NCBI GenBank assembly: GCA_003139795.1 | Contig: PLGM01000391.1 | Span: forward strand, 1-62,894 | DNA length: 62,894 bases | Direction: 5' to 3' | Source: Acidobacteriaceae bacterium | Lineage (GTDB): Bacteria > Acidobacteriota > Terriglobia > Terriglobales > Acidobacteriaceae | Part shown: positions 6,888-15,972 of the stretch, piece after piece | Position numbering within the stretch: position 1 is the stretch's first letter | Layout of the letters: each line of letters starts with the position of its first letter | Made by a program: the position numbers and the translations under genes | Notes under the pieces: generated by a model | What the model was told of the DNA's origin: nothing | Databases searched by the model: none | Seen by the model: the letters and a program-made list of their open reading frames with translations, nothing else

Positions 6888-8498
6888 ATGGCAGAAGTAA
6901 CCGAGGAACAGAATTCAGAACCGCTTGACCTGCAGCGCTACCTCAACATAGTTCGCCGCCGACACATCCATTTCCTTATACCGATGCTGCTTGGGTGGCT
7001 TGTAGTCTGGGGAGCGAGCTGGGTTCTGCCGGCGCGTTATAAGTCGAGCACGCTGATCCTGGTTGAGCAGCCCACTATGCCTAAAAACTATGTCGAGCCA
7101 AATGTCAGCGACGATTTGCAGGACCGGCTGCAAAGTATTACGCAACAAATTCTTAGCCGCACGCGCCTTCTCTTGATCATTGACAAGTTGCATCTTTATG
7201 GAGGGGGGCGCGACCAGATCGCTCCGGATGAAAAGGTAGCGCTTATGAGCAAAGACATTGACATCCAGCTTGTGCGGGACAATAACGGCGAAAAAATCAC
7301 CGCCTTCAGGATAAATTATTCCGCGCGTGATCCCCATATCGCCCAGCAGGTGACAAGCGAGCTGACGGACCTGTTCATCAACGAGAATCTGAAAGTACGG
7401 CAGCAAGAGTCGGAAGACACTACCCAGTTTATTGCGAGCCAGCTGGAGAATGCGCGTGCGAGTCTCGCCGAGCAGGAGGCGAAGGTACGAGAGTTCCAAG
7501 GACAACACGAAGGCGCGTTGCCTTCCCAGCAGGCGAGCAATCTCCAAATCCTGAGCGGGCTGCAGGCGCAGTTGCAGAACGAACAGGATGCACTCAACAC
7601 TGCGAAGCAGCAGCGAGTTTACCTCCAGTCGCTGATCGAGCAATACCGAGGCTTCCATGGGGCCTCCCGGACTGCCGACGGGACCCCGACGAGTTTGTCG
7701 GCGATTGACCAGGAACTCGACAGATTGAAGGCAAAACTGGCAGATCTCAGTTCTCATTACACTGATCGCTACCCAGATGTTCAGAGCGTGAAGGACCAGA
7801 TAGCTAAGACCGAGAAAAGGAGAGACGATCTCGTTGCCGACCTGAAGAACAAACCCGACGGTGGTAGACAGCCGAACGCCGCCACCACTGCGCGCGAAGC
7901 AGCGGATCCCTCACAAAGCTCCCCGGCGCTGCAATTGCAAGGCCAACTGCAAGCCAACCAGTCAGAAATCACGAATCGTGAGCAGTCGATTGCAGGTTTG
8001 AAAGTCAGGATAAACGACTACCAGGCACGGTTAAACGAGGAGCCTGCGGTCGAGCAGCAACTGGCCGACCTGACGCGCGGTTACGATCAATCCAAGGCTG
8101 ATTACGACGAACTGTTGAAAAAGAAGAACGAATCAGAGATGGCCACCAGCATGGAACAGATGCAGCAAGGTGAGCGGTTCAGCATGCTTGATCCTCCCAG
8201 TTTGCCGATGAAACCAGATTTTCCCAACCGCCTCAAGTTTTGTGGAATCGGGTTGGGCGTCGGTCTGGCGCTGGGCCTCATTGTGGCAGGTGGATTCGAA
8301 TTTCTGGACGACCGTCTGTACAGTGAGAAGGAAATCAAGACCTTGCTGCCCGTGGCGATCATATCTGAGGTTCCAGAGATACTGCTCCCATCCGATGAAC
8401 GGCGCAGCATGAGAAGAACGGCGTTGGGATGGTCCATGACGGCGCTAGTCGCCGCCACCATCCTGGCCGGTTCTGCCTTCAATTATTTTCACGACTAG
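6888..8498 (+). CDS. Wzz/GNVR-type polysaccharide chain-length determinant
   Basis: The protein has 536 residues. The N-terminal Wzz domain has one membrane segment (about 35-55, LLGWLVVWGASWVLPARY). A long periplasmic coiled coil (about 175-410) is rich in Gln and Glu. The GNVR-like end is proline-rich (PPSLPMKPDFPNRLKF), and the second membrane segment (about 450-475) is GLGVGLALGLIVAGG. An additional hydrophobic segment (ALGWSMTALVAATILAGSAF) ends the protein. There is no fused kinase domain; the partner kinase is the separate gene at 9484. It sets polymer length and links the inner-membrane polymerase to the exporter. Confidence 0.9.
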   Translation: MAEVTEEQNSEPLDLQRYLNIVRRRHIHFLIPMLLGWLVVWGASWVLPARYKSSTLILVEQPTMPKNYVEPNVSDDLQDRLQSITQQILSRTRLLLIIDKLHLYGGGRDQIAPDEKVALMSKDIDIQLVRDNNGEKITAFRINYSARDPHIAQQVTSELTDLFINENLKVRQQESEDTTQFIASQLENARASLAEQEAKVREFQGQHEGALPSQQASNLQILSGLQAQLQNEQDALNTAKQQRVYLQSLIEQYRGFHGASRTADGTPTSLSAIDQELDRLKAKLADLSSHYTDRYPDVQSVKDQIAKTEKRRDDLVADLKNKPDGGRQPNAATTAREAADPSQSSPALQLQGQLQANQSEITNREQSIAGLKVRINDYQARLNEEPAVEQQLADLTRGYDQSKADYDELLKKKNESEMATSMEQMQQGERFSMLDPPSLPMKPDFPNRLKFCGIGLGVGLALGLIVAGGFEFLDDRLYSEKEIKTLLPVAIISEVPEILLPSDERRSMRRTALGWSMTALVAATILAGSAFNYFHD

Positions 8499-8511
8499 GT
8501 TTTGCATCCGA

Positions 8512-9465
8512 ATGTACAAGGCCTTTTTCAAACTCGCGCGCAATCCGTTCAACCTCACGCCTGATCCTGTTTGCTTTGTCCCAACCAAGCGGCACAATGA
8601 GGCGCTGGCGGCGCTTTATCATGGCGTTCGGCAGCACAAGGGGTTTGTTGTGTTGACGGGGGAGGTGGGCACCGGAAAGACCTTGCTGCTTCGATGCTTG
8701 CTCGGGCTGCTGAAGGAGAGCAAAGACGTTGCCTACGCATATCTTTTCAATGGCCGGCTTTCACCTACGGAGTTCCTGCAGTACATTCTCTCCGACTTCG
8801 GGCTCCCCGCGACTGGTAAGAGCAAATACGAACTGTTGCTTGATTTGGGCCATTTCTTGGCGTCGAGGGGTTCAAGGAAAATGACTACTGTGCTCATCGT
8901 GGACGAGGCACACCATTTGTCCGCGGACATACTCGAGGAGGTCCGGCTTCTGTCAAACCTTGAGACGACCGATGACAAGTTGTTGCAAATCGTGCTGGTT
9001 GGGCAGCCCGAACTTGACGAGAAACTGGACTCCGTTGAACTTAGGCAACTCAAGCAAAGAATTGCGGTTCGGACTCAGCTTGGCGCGCTGGACGCCGACG
9101 AGACCAAGCGGTACATCGAACAGCGGTTGCAGATTGCTGGAGAAGAGCCACATTCTAGCCCATTGTTCTCTGAGGAAGCCATTGCGACAGTGCATTGCTA
9201 TTCGCGAGGTCTGCCTCGCCTGATCAACACAATTTGCGAGAATGCCCTTATTGCAGCCTACGCGAGACGGTTGCCAAGCGTAACTCCGGACATCGTAGGG
9301 TATGTGGCGAAAGAGTTCCGCCTCGATGTGGCTTCTTCATCTGATGGTGAAAAAGCAGAGAGACACAACCAGATGGATGCCAAGCGAGCGATGAACGCCC
9401 TCCTCGATCTGTTCGCCGCTCTGGAAGACGTATCGCAAACGATTCAGACGCAGGTGCGCCTGTAG
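8512..9465 (+). CDS. ExeA-like AAA ATPase (exosortase-locus secretion ATPase type)
   Basis: The protein has 317 residues. It begins MYKAFFKLARNPFNLTPDP, the typical start of the ExeA/TIGR03015 family. Walker A is GEVGTGKT (50-57) and Walker B is LIVDEAHH (about 128-135). Later QLKQRIAVRTQLGAL and SRGLPRLINTICENAL match family signatures. These ATPases sit beside chain-length and kinase genes in EPS loci; their exact role, probably energising assembly or export, is not settled. It lies between the Wzz-like and kinase genes with gaps of 13 and 18 bases, consistent with one operon. Confidence 0.88.
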   Translation: MYKAFFKLARNPFNLTPDPVCFVPTKRHNEALAALYHGVRQHKGFVVLTGEVGTGKTLLLRCLLGLLKESKDVAYAYLFNGRLSPTEFLQYILSDFGLPATGKSKYELLLDLGHFLASRGSRKMTTVLIVDEAHHLSADILEEVRLLSNLETTDDKLLQIVLVGQPELDEKLDSVELRQLKQRIAVRTQLGALDADETKRYIEQRLQIAGEEPHSSPLFSEEAIATVHCYSRGLPRLINTICENALIAAYARRLPSVTPDIVGYVAKEFRLDVASSSDGEKAERHNQMDAKRAMNALLDLFAALEDVSQTIQTQVRL

Positions 9466-9483
9466 CCGTTGAAATGAGCAAGC

Positions 9484-10485
9484 ATGAGCCATATATTTGA
9501 CGCGTTACAAAGATCGGAAGGCGAGCGCGCTGAAATTGATTCGCCAGCATCGTCAGAAGCGACTGAACTACTGCGGCGTGCCGAGCGCAGAGCAGCGTCG
9601 AAATGGGAGACGGCGGTTCTACTTAAGCAGACCGATGCCACCCAAAGCGCAGAGCGCGACCCGTCATTCGGACTACAAGCGGCGGCGCCCGATGCGACGG
9701 TACTGGAAGTTTCTGCAGCCAATGACAATACGTCGGCTGACAGACACTTGGATATCTTTGTCCAATTCCAGTCCCTGCAGACCGCGCTTGCTCCTCAAAA
9801 CCGGCTCGTATGCTTCGCTGATGACGAGAGCCCGGCAGCCGAAGCCTTCCGCCTACTGGGAGTGCGATTGCGCCATCTCAGGCGGGAGCGGCCGCTCAGA
9901 AAAGTACTGATTACGAGCACAATCCCTCAAGAGGGCAAGAGTATGGTTGCTGCCAACCTGGCCTGCACACTGGCTCAGAGAACACAGCAGAGAGTTTTGT
10001 TGTTAGACGGAGATCTACGAAGACCTTCATTATCCCAGGTATTTGGGCTCGGGAGGATTCCGGGCCTTTGTGAATGCCTACAGGGCGAGCGTGCCCTTGC
10101 GAAGTGTATCTACAATCTTGAAAGCCAGGGTTTCTGGATTCTGCCAGCAGGCAGCGCTCGGAGGAATGCGCTGGAGCTCCTACAATCTGGAAGACTGTCT
10201 GCACTTATGGATCAGTTAAGCGCGTTGTTCGAGTGGACCATCATCGATTCTCCCCCCGTGCTGCCTTTGGGTGATACGAGCGTCTGGGCGCGGTTGGCGG
10301 ATGGGATTCTTCTCGTTACGCGTCAAGGGACCACAGAGAAGCGTTATTTGCAGAGAGGTCTCGAAGCCCTCGAGCCGAAAAAACTAATTGGCGCGTTGTT
10401 GAATTGCTCCAAAAGCTCGGCTCAAAGTGACTATTACTATCGTGCGACCAATGTCTCACGGCCGAGTGACGGGTCGACAAAATGA
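9484..10485 (+). CDS. CpsD/CapB-type bacterial tyrosine kinase
   Basis: The protein has 333 residues beginning MSHIFDALQRSEGER. The P-loop segment is ITSTIPQEGKSMVAANLA (about 143-160). The Walker A-prime box is VLLLDGDLRRP (171-181) and Walker B is WTIIDSPPV (about 250). The tail carries a tyrosine triplet at about 317-319 (SDYYYR), the usual autophosphorylation cluster. BY-kinases act with Wzz-type partners; cycling of the tyrosine cluster controls polymer assembly. Here kinase and Wzz are separate proteins, as in Gram-positives and exosortase-type loci. The first 100 residues form a variable N-terminal region. Confidence 0.92.
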   Translation: MSHIFDALQRSEGERAEIDSPASSEATELLRRAERRAASKWETAVLLKQTDATQSAERDPSFGLQAAAPDATVLEVSAANDNTSADRHLDIFVQFQSLQTALAPQNRLVCFADDESPAAEAFRLLGVRLRHLRRERPLRKVLITSTIPQEGKSMVAANLACTLAQRTQQRVLLLDGDLRRPSLSQVFGLGRIPGLCECLQGERALAKCIYNLESQGFWILPAGSARRNALELLQSGRLSALMDQLSALFEWTIIDSPPVLPLGDTSVWARLADGILLVTRQGTTEKRYLQRGLEALEPKKLIGALLNCSKSSAQSDYYYRATNVSRPSDGSTK

Positions 10486-10681
10486 TCTACCCCAACCAAT
10501 CTAACTAGCTCTCTTCGGCCGATATTTGATGTGGCTCGCGCTCAAATCCCCATTACAACGGCAATCGCGATCCGATATTTACTTTCACATCACGAGAAGA
10601 GATGCGGGAAACGAGCATGTCGCTTATCGCGGTTCGTTATAGACAACCCAATGGAAGTGATCGTCGAGAAAGGAGTAAGTT
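10486..10681. other. 196-bp gap before the initiating sugar transferase
   Basis: There is no gene here. The nonamer CCGATATTT occurs as a direct repeat at 10519 and 10572, 53 bases apart. AAGGAG at 10670-10675 is the ribosome binding site of the GTG start at 10682. No clear promoter could be assigned, though the gap is larger than the operon spacing on either side. Confidence 0.4.
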
Positions 10682-11836
10682 GTGACCCTGTTACGCGTGG
10701 ACAATGCTACAAATCTCGCTGACCGTGTATTTGAGCCGGTGTCGGACGGGAAACGCGAGGTCCTGAACGAAACCACTTTTAATCGGATGATCGCAATCGA
10801 GCGCAAGAGAACGGAGCGATCCAAGCAACCCTTCCTGCTTATGCTGCTGGAGACTGGCCGTCACCAAGGCTCGCCAAAGAATGGTGGATATCTCGACAGT
10901 ATGGTGTCTGCTCTGCTGTCATCCATCCGGGAGACCGACGTTATCGGCTGGTACAAGGACCGGACCATAGTTGGCGTGATGTATACAGGGCTCGTGGTCA
11001 ATAACAAGAACTCAGTCATGAGCATGATCCTGGGCAGAATGAGCGTTACGCTAGGCGACAGTTTGACCTCTGACCAATTCAGCCAAGTCACCATCTCGTT
11101 CCATTTCTTTCCCGACGACTGGGATAATGAAAGCTCCGGGCGCCCGAGCAATCCGGCCCTGTATCCTGACCTATTGATCCCCCGCAACGATAGGCGGTCC
11201 GTGGTGGCCATCAAGCGTGCGATGGATATTGTCGGCAGCGCACTGATGTTGAGCCTTTGCGCGCCTATCTTTTTGATTATCGCGCTGGCGATCAAAGCGT
11301 CATCCAAAGGTCCGGTGCTTTTCAGGCAACAGCGGGTTGGACAGTACGGTCAGCATTTTACATTTCTGAAATTCCGTTCGATGCACGTCAACAACGACTC
11401 TAGCATCCACGAAGAGTTTATTAGGAAGTTAATCGCCAATGAGGCGAGGAAGCAACCGTCGAATGGAAACGGTGAGGGTGTATACAAGCTCACGAACGAT
11501 AAGAGGATCACACGAGTAGGGAAGTTCCTGCGAAGGACCAGCTTGGATGAACTGCCGCAATTCCTTAACGTTTTGAAGGGCGAAATGTCGCTCGTCGGCC
11601 CTCGTCCACCGATTCCATATGAGTTGGCAGCTTATCAAACGTGGCACCGTCGCCGGGTCTTGGAAGTCAAACCAGGGATTACCGGGTTGTGGCAGGTTAC
11701 CGGCCGAAGCCGCGTCAACTTCGACGAGATGGTCCGGCTGGATCTGCGATACGCGACGTCGTGGTCGCCTTCGCTCGACTTTACAATTCTCATGCGTACA
11801 CCTCTTGCAGTGATCAAAGGCGAGGGCGCGCTTTGA
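10682..11836 (+). CDS. Initiating undecaprenyl-phosphate sugar-1-phosphate transferase with degenerate GGDEF-like N-terminal domain
   Basis: The protein has 384 residues from GTG 10682 (AAGGAG six bases upstream). The C-terminal half (about 172-384) is a bacterial sugar transferase: membrane hairpin AMDIVGSALMLSLCAPIFLI, then GPVLFRQQRVG, FLKFRSM, TSLDELPQFLNVLKGEMSLV, GPRPP and KPGITGLWQVTGR. It would load the first sugar-1-phosphate onto the lipid carrier. Residues about 31-145 resemble a GGDEF fold (FNRMIAIERKRTERSKQPFL, then IRETDVIGWYKDRTIVGVM), but the GGDEF signature is replaced by YKDRT, so no cyclase activity is expected. The domain may sense c-di-GMP or a partner; that is inference. 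Confidence 0.9.
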   Translation: MTLLRVDNATNLADRVFEPVSDGKREVLNETTFNRMIAIERKRTERSKQPFLLMLLETGRHQGSPKNGGYLDSMVSALLSSIRETDVIGWYKDRTIVGVMYTGLVVNNKNSVMSMILGRMSVTLGDSLTSDQFSQVTISFHFFPDDWDNESSGRPSNPALYPDLLIPRNDRRSVVAIKRAMDIVGSALMLSLCAPIFLIIALAIKASSKGPVLFRQQRVGQYGQHFTFLKFRSMHVNNDSSIHEEFIRKLIANEARKQPSNGNGEGVYKLTNDKRITRVGKFLRRTSLDELPQFLNVLKGEMSLVGPRPPIPYELAAYQTWHRRRVLEVKPGITGLWQVTGRSRVNFDEMVRLDLRYATSWSPSLDFTILMRTPLAVIKGEGAL

Positions 11837-11965
11837 GTTCCGCGTTTCAGCCAGTCCCTTGATTTCGACCGATATCGCTGTATCCGCTCTACTCTATGCT
11901 GCATTAGCCTTTGTCCTAATCGCATATTCCCAATTGTCAGCAGATTTAAGAAGGGTGATGCCATC

Positions 11966-12964
11966 GTGAACTTCGGTGTAATTGGCTACGGCTACTGGGG
12001 ACCGAACGTCGTGCGGAACCTGTCGAGTCTAGAGGGTTCCCATGTGGTCGCAATCGCGGAGGTGAACCCAACCGCGCGAGTGCGCGCTCAAAAGGCTTAT
12101 CCGGGAGTCAATGTAACTGCGGACACCTCGGCTGTGATCTCGTCAGCTGAGATCGATGCCATTGCCGTTGTTACCCCGGTCTGGACGCACTACGAGTTGG
12201 TAAAAGCTGCGTTGGAGAACGGTAAGCACGTGTTCGTTGAGAAGCCGTTCACCAGCAATGCAGCGCAAGGGGAGGAATTGATCAACCTTGCGCGGCAAAA
12301 GAATCTGACGATCATGGTGGACCATACGTTCCTGTTCACCGGCGCAGTGAAGAAAATTTCCCAACTGCTCGATGAAGGAAGCCTGGGAAATCTGTACTAC
12401 TACGATTCCACCCGCGTGAATCTAGGTCTTTTTCAGCATGATATCAACGTACTTTGGGATCTTGCGCCCCATGATCTTTCCATCATGGATTACCTCATCA
12501 AAGCAAGTCCCGAGGCAATTGTCGCGACCGGGGAGAGGCATCTGAACGGGTGCGAAGATGTGGCCTACATGACGCTCTATTTCCCTGGGCAGGTCATAGC
12601 GCATATCAATGTTAACTGGCTCTCGCCGGTAAAGGTCAGGACTACGCTTATTGGCGGCGAGAAGCGAATGCTGGTCTGGAACGATCTCGAAGCTGACGAA
12701 AAGGTAAAGGTGTACGACAAGGGAGTGAATATTACCAGCCGCGAAGGCGTCTACGAAGTGCTGGTGCACTATCGAACAGGTGATATGTGGGCTCCTCAAC
12801 TGGAGCAGGTCGAGGCGTTGCACAAGGAGCTGTCCTACTTCGTGGATTGCGTTTCAAAAGGACAAGAGCCGTTTAACGATGGATGTGCAGGCTTGCGGGT
12901 AGTGAAGATGCTGGAAGCAGCCACCGAATCGCTAAGTAAGAGGGGATCCTTAGTCTATCTATGA
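11966..12964 (+). CDS. Gfo/Idh/MocA-family NAD(P)-dependent sugar oxidoreductase (WlbA/WbpB-like)
   Basis: The protein has 332 residues from GTG 11966, preceded by AAGGG; an ATG eight bases earlier is out of frame. The Rossmann motif is VIGYGYWG (5-12), and the catalytic-region motif is VFVEKP (89-94). The next genes are an acetyltransferase and a DegT aminotransferase. This trio matches WbpB/WbpE/WbpD (WlbA/C/B), which oxidise C3 of UDP-GlcNAcA, transaminate it and acetylate the amine to give a 2,3-diacetamido uronic acid. The substrate is inferred from the neighbours. The stop codon overlaps the next start (ATGA). Confidence 0.85.
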   Translation: MNFGVIGYGYWGPNVVRNLSSLEGSHVVAIAEVNPTARVRAQKAYPGVNVTADTSAVISSAEIDAIAVVTPVWTHYELVKAALENGKHVFVEKPFTSNAAQGEELINLARQKNLTIMVDHTFLFTGAVKKISQLLDEGSLGNLYYYDSTRVNLGLFQHDINVLWDLAPHDLSIMDYLIKASPEAIVATGERHLNGCEDVAYMTLYFPGQVIAHINVNWLSPVKVRTTLIGGEKRMLVWNDLEADEKVKVYDKGVNITSREGVYEVLVHYRTGDMWAPQLEQVEALHKELSYFVDCVSKGQEPFNDGCAGLRVVKMLEAATESLSKRGSLVYL

Positions 12965-13467
12965 ACTCCTACAACTGCATTTCGAACGACGTGAAATTGG
13001 GGAAGAACGTTCGGCTCTCGAAATTCATCAATCTGTACGGATGCGAGATCGGGGACGAGACAAAGATCGGCGCTTTCGTTGAGATCCAAAAAAATGCCAT
13101 TGTCGGCAAATGCTGCAAGGTTTCTAGTCACACCTTTATTTGCGAAGGTGTCCTCGTTGAGGACAACGTCTTCATCGGACACGGAGTAATGTTCATAAAC
13201 GACAGCTATCCCCACGCCACGACTGTTGAAGGAAGTCTGCAAACTGAAGCCGACTGGAAAGTCGAACGGACGGTCATCAAGAAGGGTGCATCGATCGGTT
13301 CCGGGGCGACGATTCTTTGCAACGTCAACATCGGTGAGAACGCGCTAGTGGGCGCCGGTAGCGTGGTCACCAAAGATGTTCCACCAAACGCGATCGTGGC
13401 TGGAAATCCGGCCCGGATTCTGCGTTACATCGAGGAAGCCTTGGGGAGTCACAATGCCCATTTCTAA
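12961..13467 (+). CDS. Left-handed beta-helix N-acetyltransferase (WbpD/WlbB-like)
   Basis: The protein has 168 residues of hexapeptide repeats with an extended loop (FINDSYPHATTVEGS). The C-terminal coil is IGENALVGAGSVVTKDVPPN then AIVAGNPARI. The family adds an acetyl group from acetyl-CoA to the 3-amino group of UDP-2-acetamido-3-amino sugars. It overlaps the oxidoreductase by four bases and the aminotransferase by 14 bases, strong evidence for coordinated translation. The sugar identity is inferred from context. Confidence 0.87.
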   Translation: MNSYNCISNDVKLGKNVRLSKFINLYGCEIGDETKIGAFVEIQKNAIVGKCCKVSSHTFICEGVLVEDNVFIGHGVMFINDSYPHATTVEGSLQTEADWKVERTVIKKGASIGSGATILCNVNIGENALVGAGSVVTKDVPPNAIVAGNPARILRYIEEALGSHNAHF

Positions 13468-14713
13468 CGTCGTTCCAAACAGCATTCCTTTCTTGGATCT
13501 GGTTACTCCGCACGTAGAACTCGAGCAAGAGCTCACAGGAGTATTCCGCCGAGCGCTGGTCACAGCTGGCTTCATTGGCGGGCCCATGGTCGAGGAATTT
13601 GAGAAGGACTTTGCAGCATTCTGCGGCGCAAACCACTCTATAGCCGTTAGCAGCGGCACGGATGCGTTACGCTTCGCCATTATGGGTTGCGGAGTGAAGC
13701 CCGGCGACGTGGTACTGACCGTGCCGAATACGTTCATTGCCACAACGGAGGCCATTTCGCAAACTGGCGCTATACCGGAGTTCGTCGACATCGACGAGCA
13801 CACATACAACATGTCGGTTGAGATGCTGCAGCAGTTCCTGGAAGAGCAGTGCACGAGGGACAGAACGGGGAAGCTCATCAGCCAACGGAGTGGGCGGCCG
13901 GTAACGGCGGTGGTGCCGGTGCACCTCTACGGCCAAATGGCCGACATGGATCCTATCCTGAGCCTAGCCGGGAAGTACGGTCTAACGGTGATTGAGGATG
14001 CTTGTCAGGCGCACGGGGCTGAATACTTCTCAAAGAAACTCAATCGCTGGATGAAAGCCGGGTCCATGGGACGTGCAGCTGCGTTCAGCTTCTATCCCGG
14101 GAAAAACCTCGGAGCGTGTGGCGAAGCCGGGGCTGCGACCACGAATGACGCAGGCCTGGCCGGCAAAGTCAAGATGCTGCGCGATCACGGTCAGGTGAAG
14201 AAGTACTATCACGACGTGGAAGGGTACAACGGACGACTGGACGCGATCCAAGCCGGGATCTTGCACGCGAAGTTGGGTCATCTAGCGACGTGGAATTCGC
14301 AGCGCCGTGACCGGGCCGCCGAATACAACCGTCTACTGGCCGGGAATGAAGCCGTGAGTCTTCCCTGTGAGCCTTCCTGGTCGAAAGCCGTTTATCACCT
14401 TTATGTGATCCGGACCAGCGACCGCGACGGCCTGATTAGCCACTTGAAAGAAGCGGGCATCGGCACTGGAATTCACTATCCAATTCCCTTGCATTTGCAA
14501 AAGGCGTACGCCTCGCTGAACTACAGTCTGGGAGATTTCCCCATGGCGGAATGCGCTTCTGCCGAAATTGTCTCTCTGCCGATGTTTCCGCAGCTCACAG
14601 AGGAACAGCAGGCCAGAGTGGCGGATGAAATTCAGGTGTTTACCGCCGAAACTTCTCGAAAGCTGGCTTTGAGTGCAATAAGTTCAGAGGCGGTTGCCGA
14701 ACTTACCGCATAG
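13454..14713 (+). CDS. DegT/DnrJ/EryC1/StrS-family PLP aminotransferase (WbpE/WlbC-like)
   Basis: The protein has 419 residues. ATG 13454 is chosen because the longer frame back to 13376 lies entirely inside the acetyltransferase gene. The motifs are SSGTDALRFA, VPNTFIATTEAI, VIEDACQAHGAE (179-190, PLP ring contact) and FYPGKNLGACGEAGA with catalytic Lys217. It transfers an amino group from glutamate to a 3-keto nucleotide sugar. An internal stretch of about 25 residues (EEQCTRDRTGKLISQRSGRP) is slightly longer than in many homologues. It closes the three-gene set for a diamino sugar. Confidence 0.9.
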   Translation: MPISNVVPNSIPFLDLVTPHVELEQELTGVFRRALVTAGFIGGPMVEEFEKDFAAFCGANHSIAVSSGTDALRFAIMGCGVKPGDVVLTVPNTFIATTEAISQTGAIPEFVDIDEHTYNMSVEMLQQFLEEQCTRDRTGKLISQRSGRPVTAVVPVHLYGQMADMDPILSLAGKYGLTVIEDACQAHGAEYFSKKLNRWMKAGSMGRAAAFSFYPGKNLGACGEAGAATTNDAGLAGKVKMLRDHGQVKKYYHDVEGYNGRLDAIQAGILHAKLGHLATWNSQRRDRAAEYNRLLAGNEAVSLPCEPSWSKAVYHLYVIRTSDRDGLISHLKEAGIGTGIHYPIPLHLQKAYASLNYSLGDFPMAECASAEIVSLPMFPQLTEEQQARVADEIQVFTAETSRKLALSAISSEAVAELTA

Positions 14714-14732
14714 GAGAAACTCCAAGTTCAAC

Positions 14733-14752
14733 GCCGCACCATAAGGTGCGGC
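14733..14752 (+). other. Perfect 8-bp hairpin with ATAA loop
   Basis: GCCGCACC-ATAA-GGTGCGGC lies 20 bases after the aminotransferase stop and 53 bases before the next start. It lacks a T-run, so it is not a classical terminator. It may protect the upstream mRNA from decay or lower expression of the genes that follow. Confidence 0.5.
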
Positions 14753-14805
14753 AAATCCGCTGCGTATAGGCGTATACCTGTCTGACCACAAATAAGGGTG
14801 AAGTT

Positions 14806-15969
14806 ATGTCATCGAATCAATTGGCAGAGCTGACTGAAGAGCACCAAGGCATGCCTGCAAGTGAAGTTCGATATGGTATGCACGGAGTTGAGGAACTTCG
14901 ACCTGTTCGCAAGATCTGGATCGATCTGGAGAATTCTCCGCACGTGCCTTTTTTTCGCCCCATCATGGAGGAGCTGAAAAGGCGGAACAGCAAAGTGGTA
15001 CTCACCGCAAGAGACTGCTTTCAAGTATGCGAACTCGCGGATCTGGCGGGTCTGGAATACCGGAAGATTGGCCGTCATTACGGCAAGAACCGGATGGCCA
15101 AGCTGGTGGGTCTGGGCATTCGTGTGTTGCAGCTGGCGCCGCTTATCTTTCGGGAAAAGCCTGCAATTAGCGTCTCACACGGTTCGCGCTCGTTGATCGT
15201 TCTGTCGGCCTTGTTGGGAATCCCCAGCGTGAATATTGTCGATTACGAATACGCCGATCAACGGCTCACCAGCTTGCTGGGCTCTGAACGCAAGAAGTGG
15301 GTTCTCACTCCCGAGGTAGTTCCCTCCGGCAACTTTGAAAAGTGCGGCACGCTGCCGGATCACATTTTGCACTACCCGGGGATCAAAGAAGATGTTTACG
15401 TCCCCTTCTTTCAGCCGGATCCCTCCTTCAAAGATACACTTGGATTTGCTCAAACCGATGTTGTTGTTACCATTCGCCCGCCGGCCTCCGAGGCCCACTA
15501 TCACTCTCCCGAGAGCGACAAACTGATGACGGCGGTGTTCCGATTGTTGGCCGATCACGCCGAAGTCAAGACGGTCTTGCTGCCCCGCACACCAAAGCAG
15601 GAAGCGGAACTCCGCGACGCGCACCGGGAACTCTTCGCCGCGGGAAGAATTGTCGTGCCGGAGCACGCACTCAATGGCCTAGAGCTGATCTGGTATTCGG
15701 ATGTCGTGATCAGTGGCGGAGGCACGATGAACCGCGAAGCCGCCGCTCTCGGAATTCCGGTGTATAGCTTTTTTCGCGGGACCCTGGGAGCGGTCGACAA
15801 ACACCTGGCAGAGAATGGCAAGCTGATTCTCTTGAAAAGCGAACAGGACGTTCGCGATAAGCTCGAGTTGGTGAAGCGTGACAGAACTCAGGATTCCAGG
15901 CCTAACAGAGGGGCCGCGCTGGAAGCAGTTGTTAATCACATTGACGCGGTCTGTAAGAGTCGAGCCTGA
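14806..15969 (+). CDS. DUF354 protein (GT-B-like, function unproven)
   Basis: The protein has 387 residues. After about 35 variable residues comes KIWIDLENSPHVPFFRPIME, a typical DUF354 opening. It continues with SHGSRSLIVLSALLGIPSVN, IRPPASEAHYH and DVVISGGGTMNREAAALGIP. The fold resembles GT-B glycosyltransferases and UDP-GlcNAc 2-epimerases, and the last motif resembles the donor-sugar end of GT-B enzymes. DUF354 genes are frequent in EPS and archaeal sugar loci; no reaction is established that I can name. The stop is three bases before the next start. Confidence 0.85.
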   Translation: MSSNQLAELTEEHQGMPASEVRYGMHGVEELRPVRKIWIDLENSPHVPFFRPIMEELKRRNSKVVLTARDCFQVCELADLAGLEYRKIGRHYGKNRMAKLVGLGIRVLQLAPLIFREKPAISVSHGSRSLIVLSALLGIPSVNIVDYEYADQRLTSLLGSERKKWVLTPEVVPSGNFEKCGTLPDHILHYPGIKEDVYVPFFQPDPSFKDTLGFAQTDVVVTIRPPASEAHYHSPESDKLMTAVFRLLADHAEVKTVLLPRTPKQEAELRDAHRELFAAGRIVVPEHALNGLELIWYSDVVISGGGTMNREAAALGIPVYSFFRGTLGAVDKHLAENGKLILLKSEQDVRDKLELVKRDRTQDSRPNRGAALEAVVNHIDAVCKSRA

Positions 15970-15972
15970 GGA

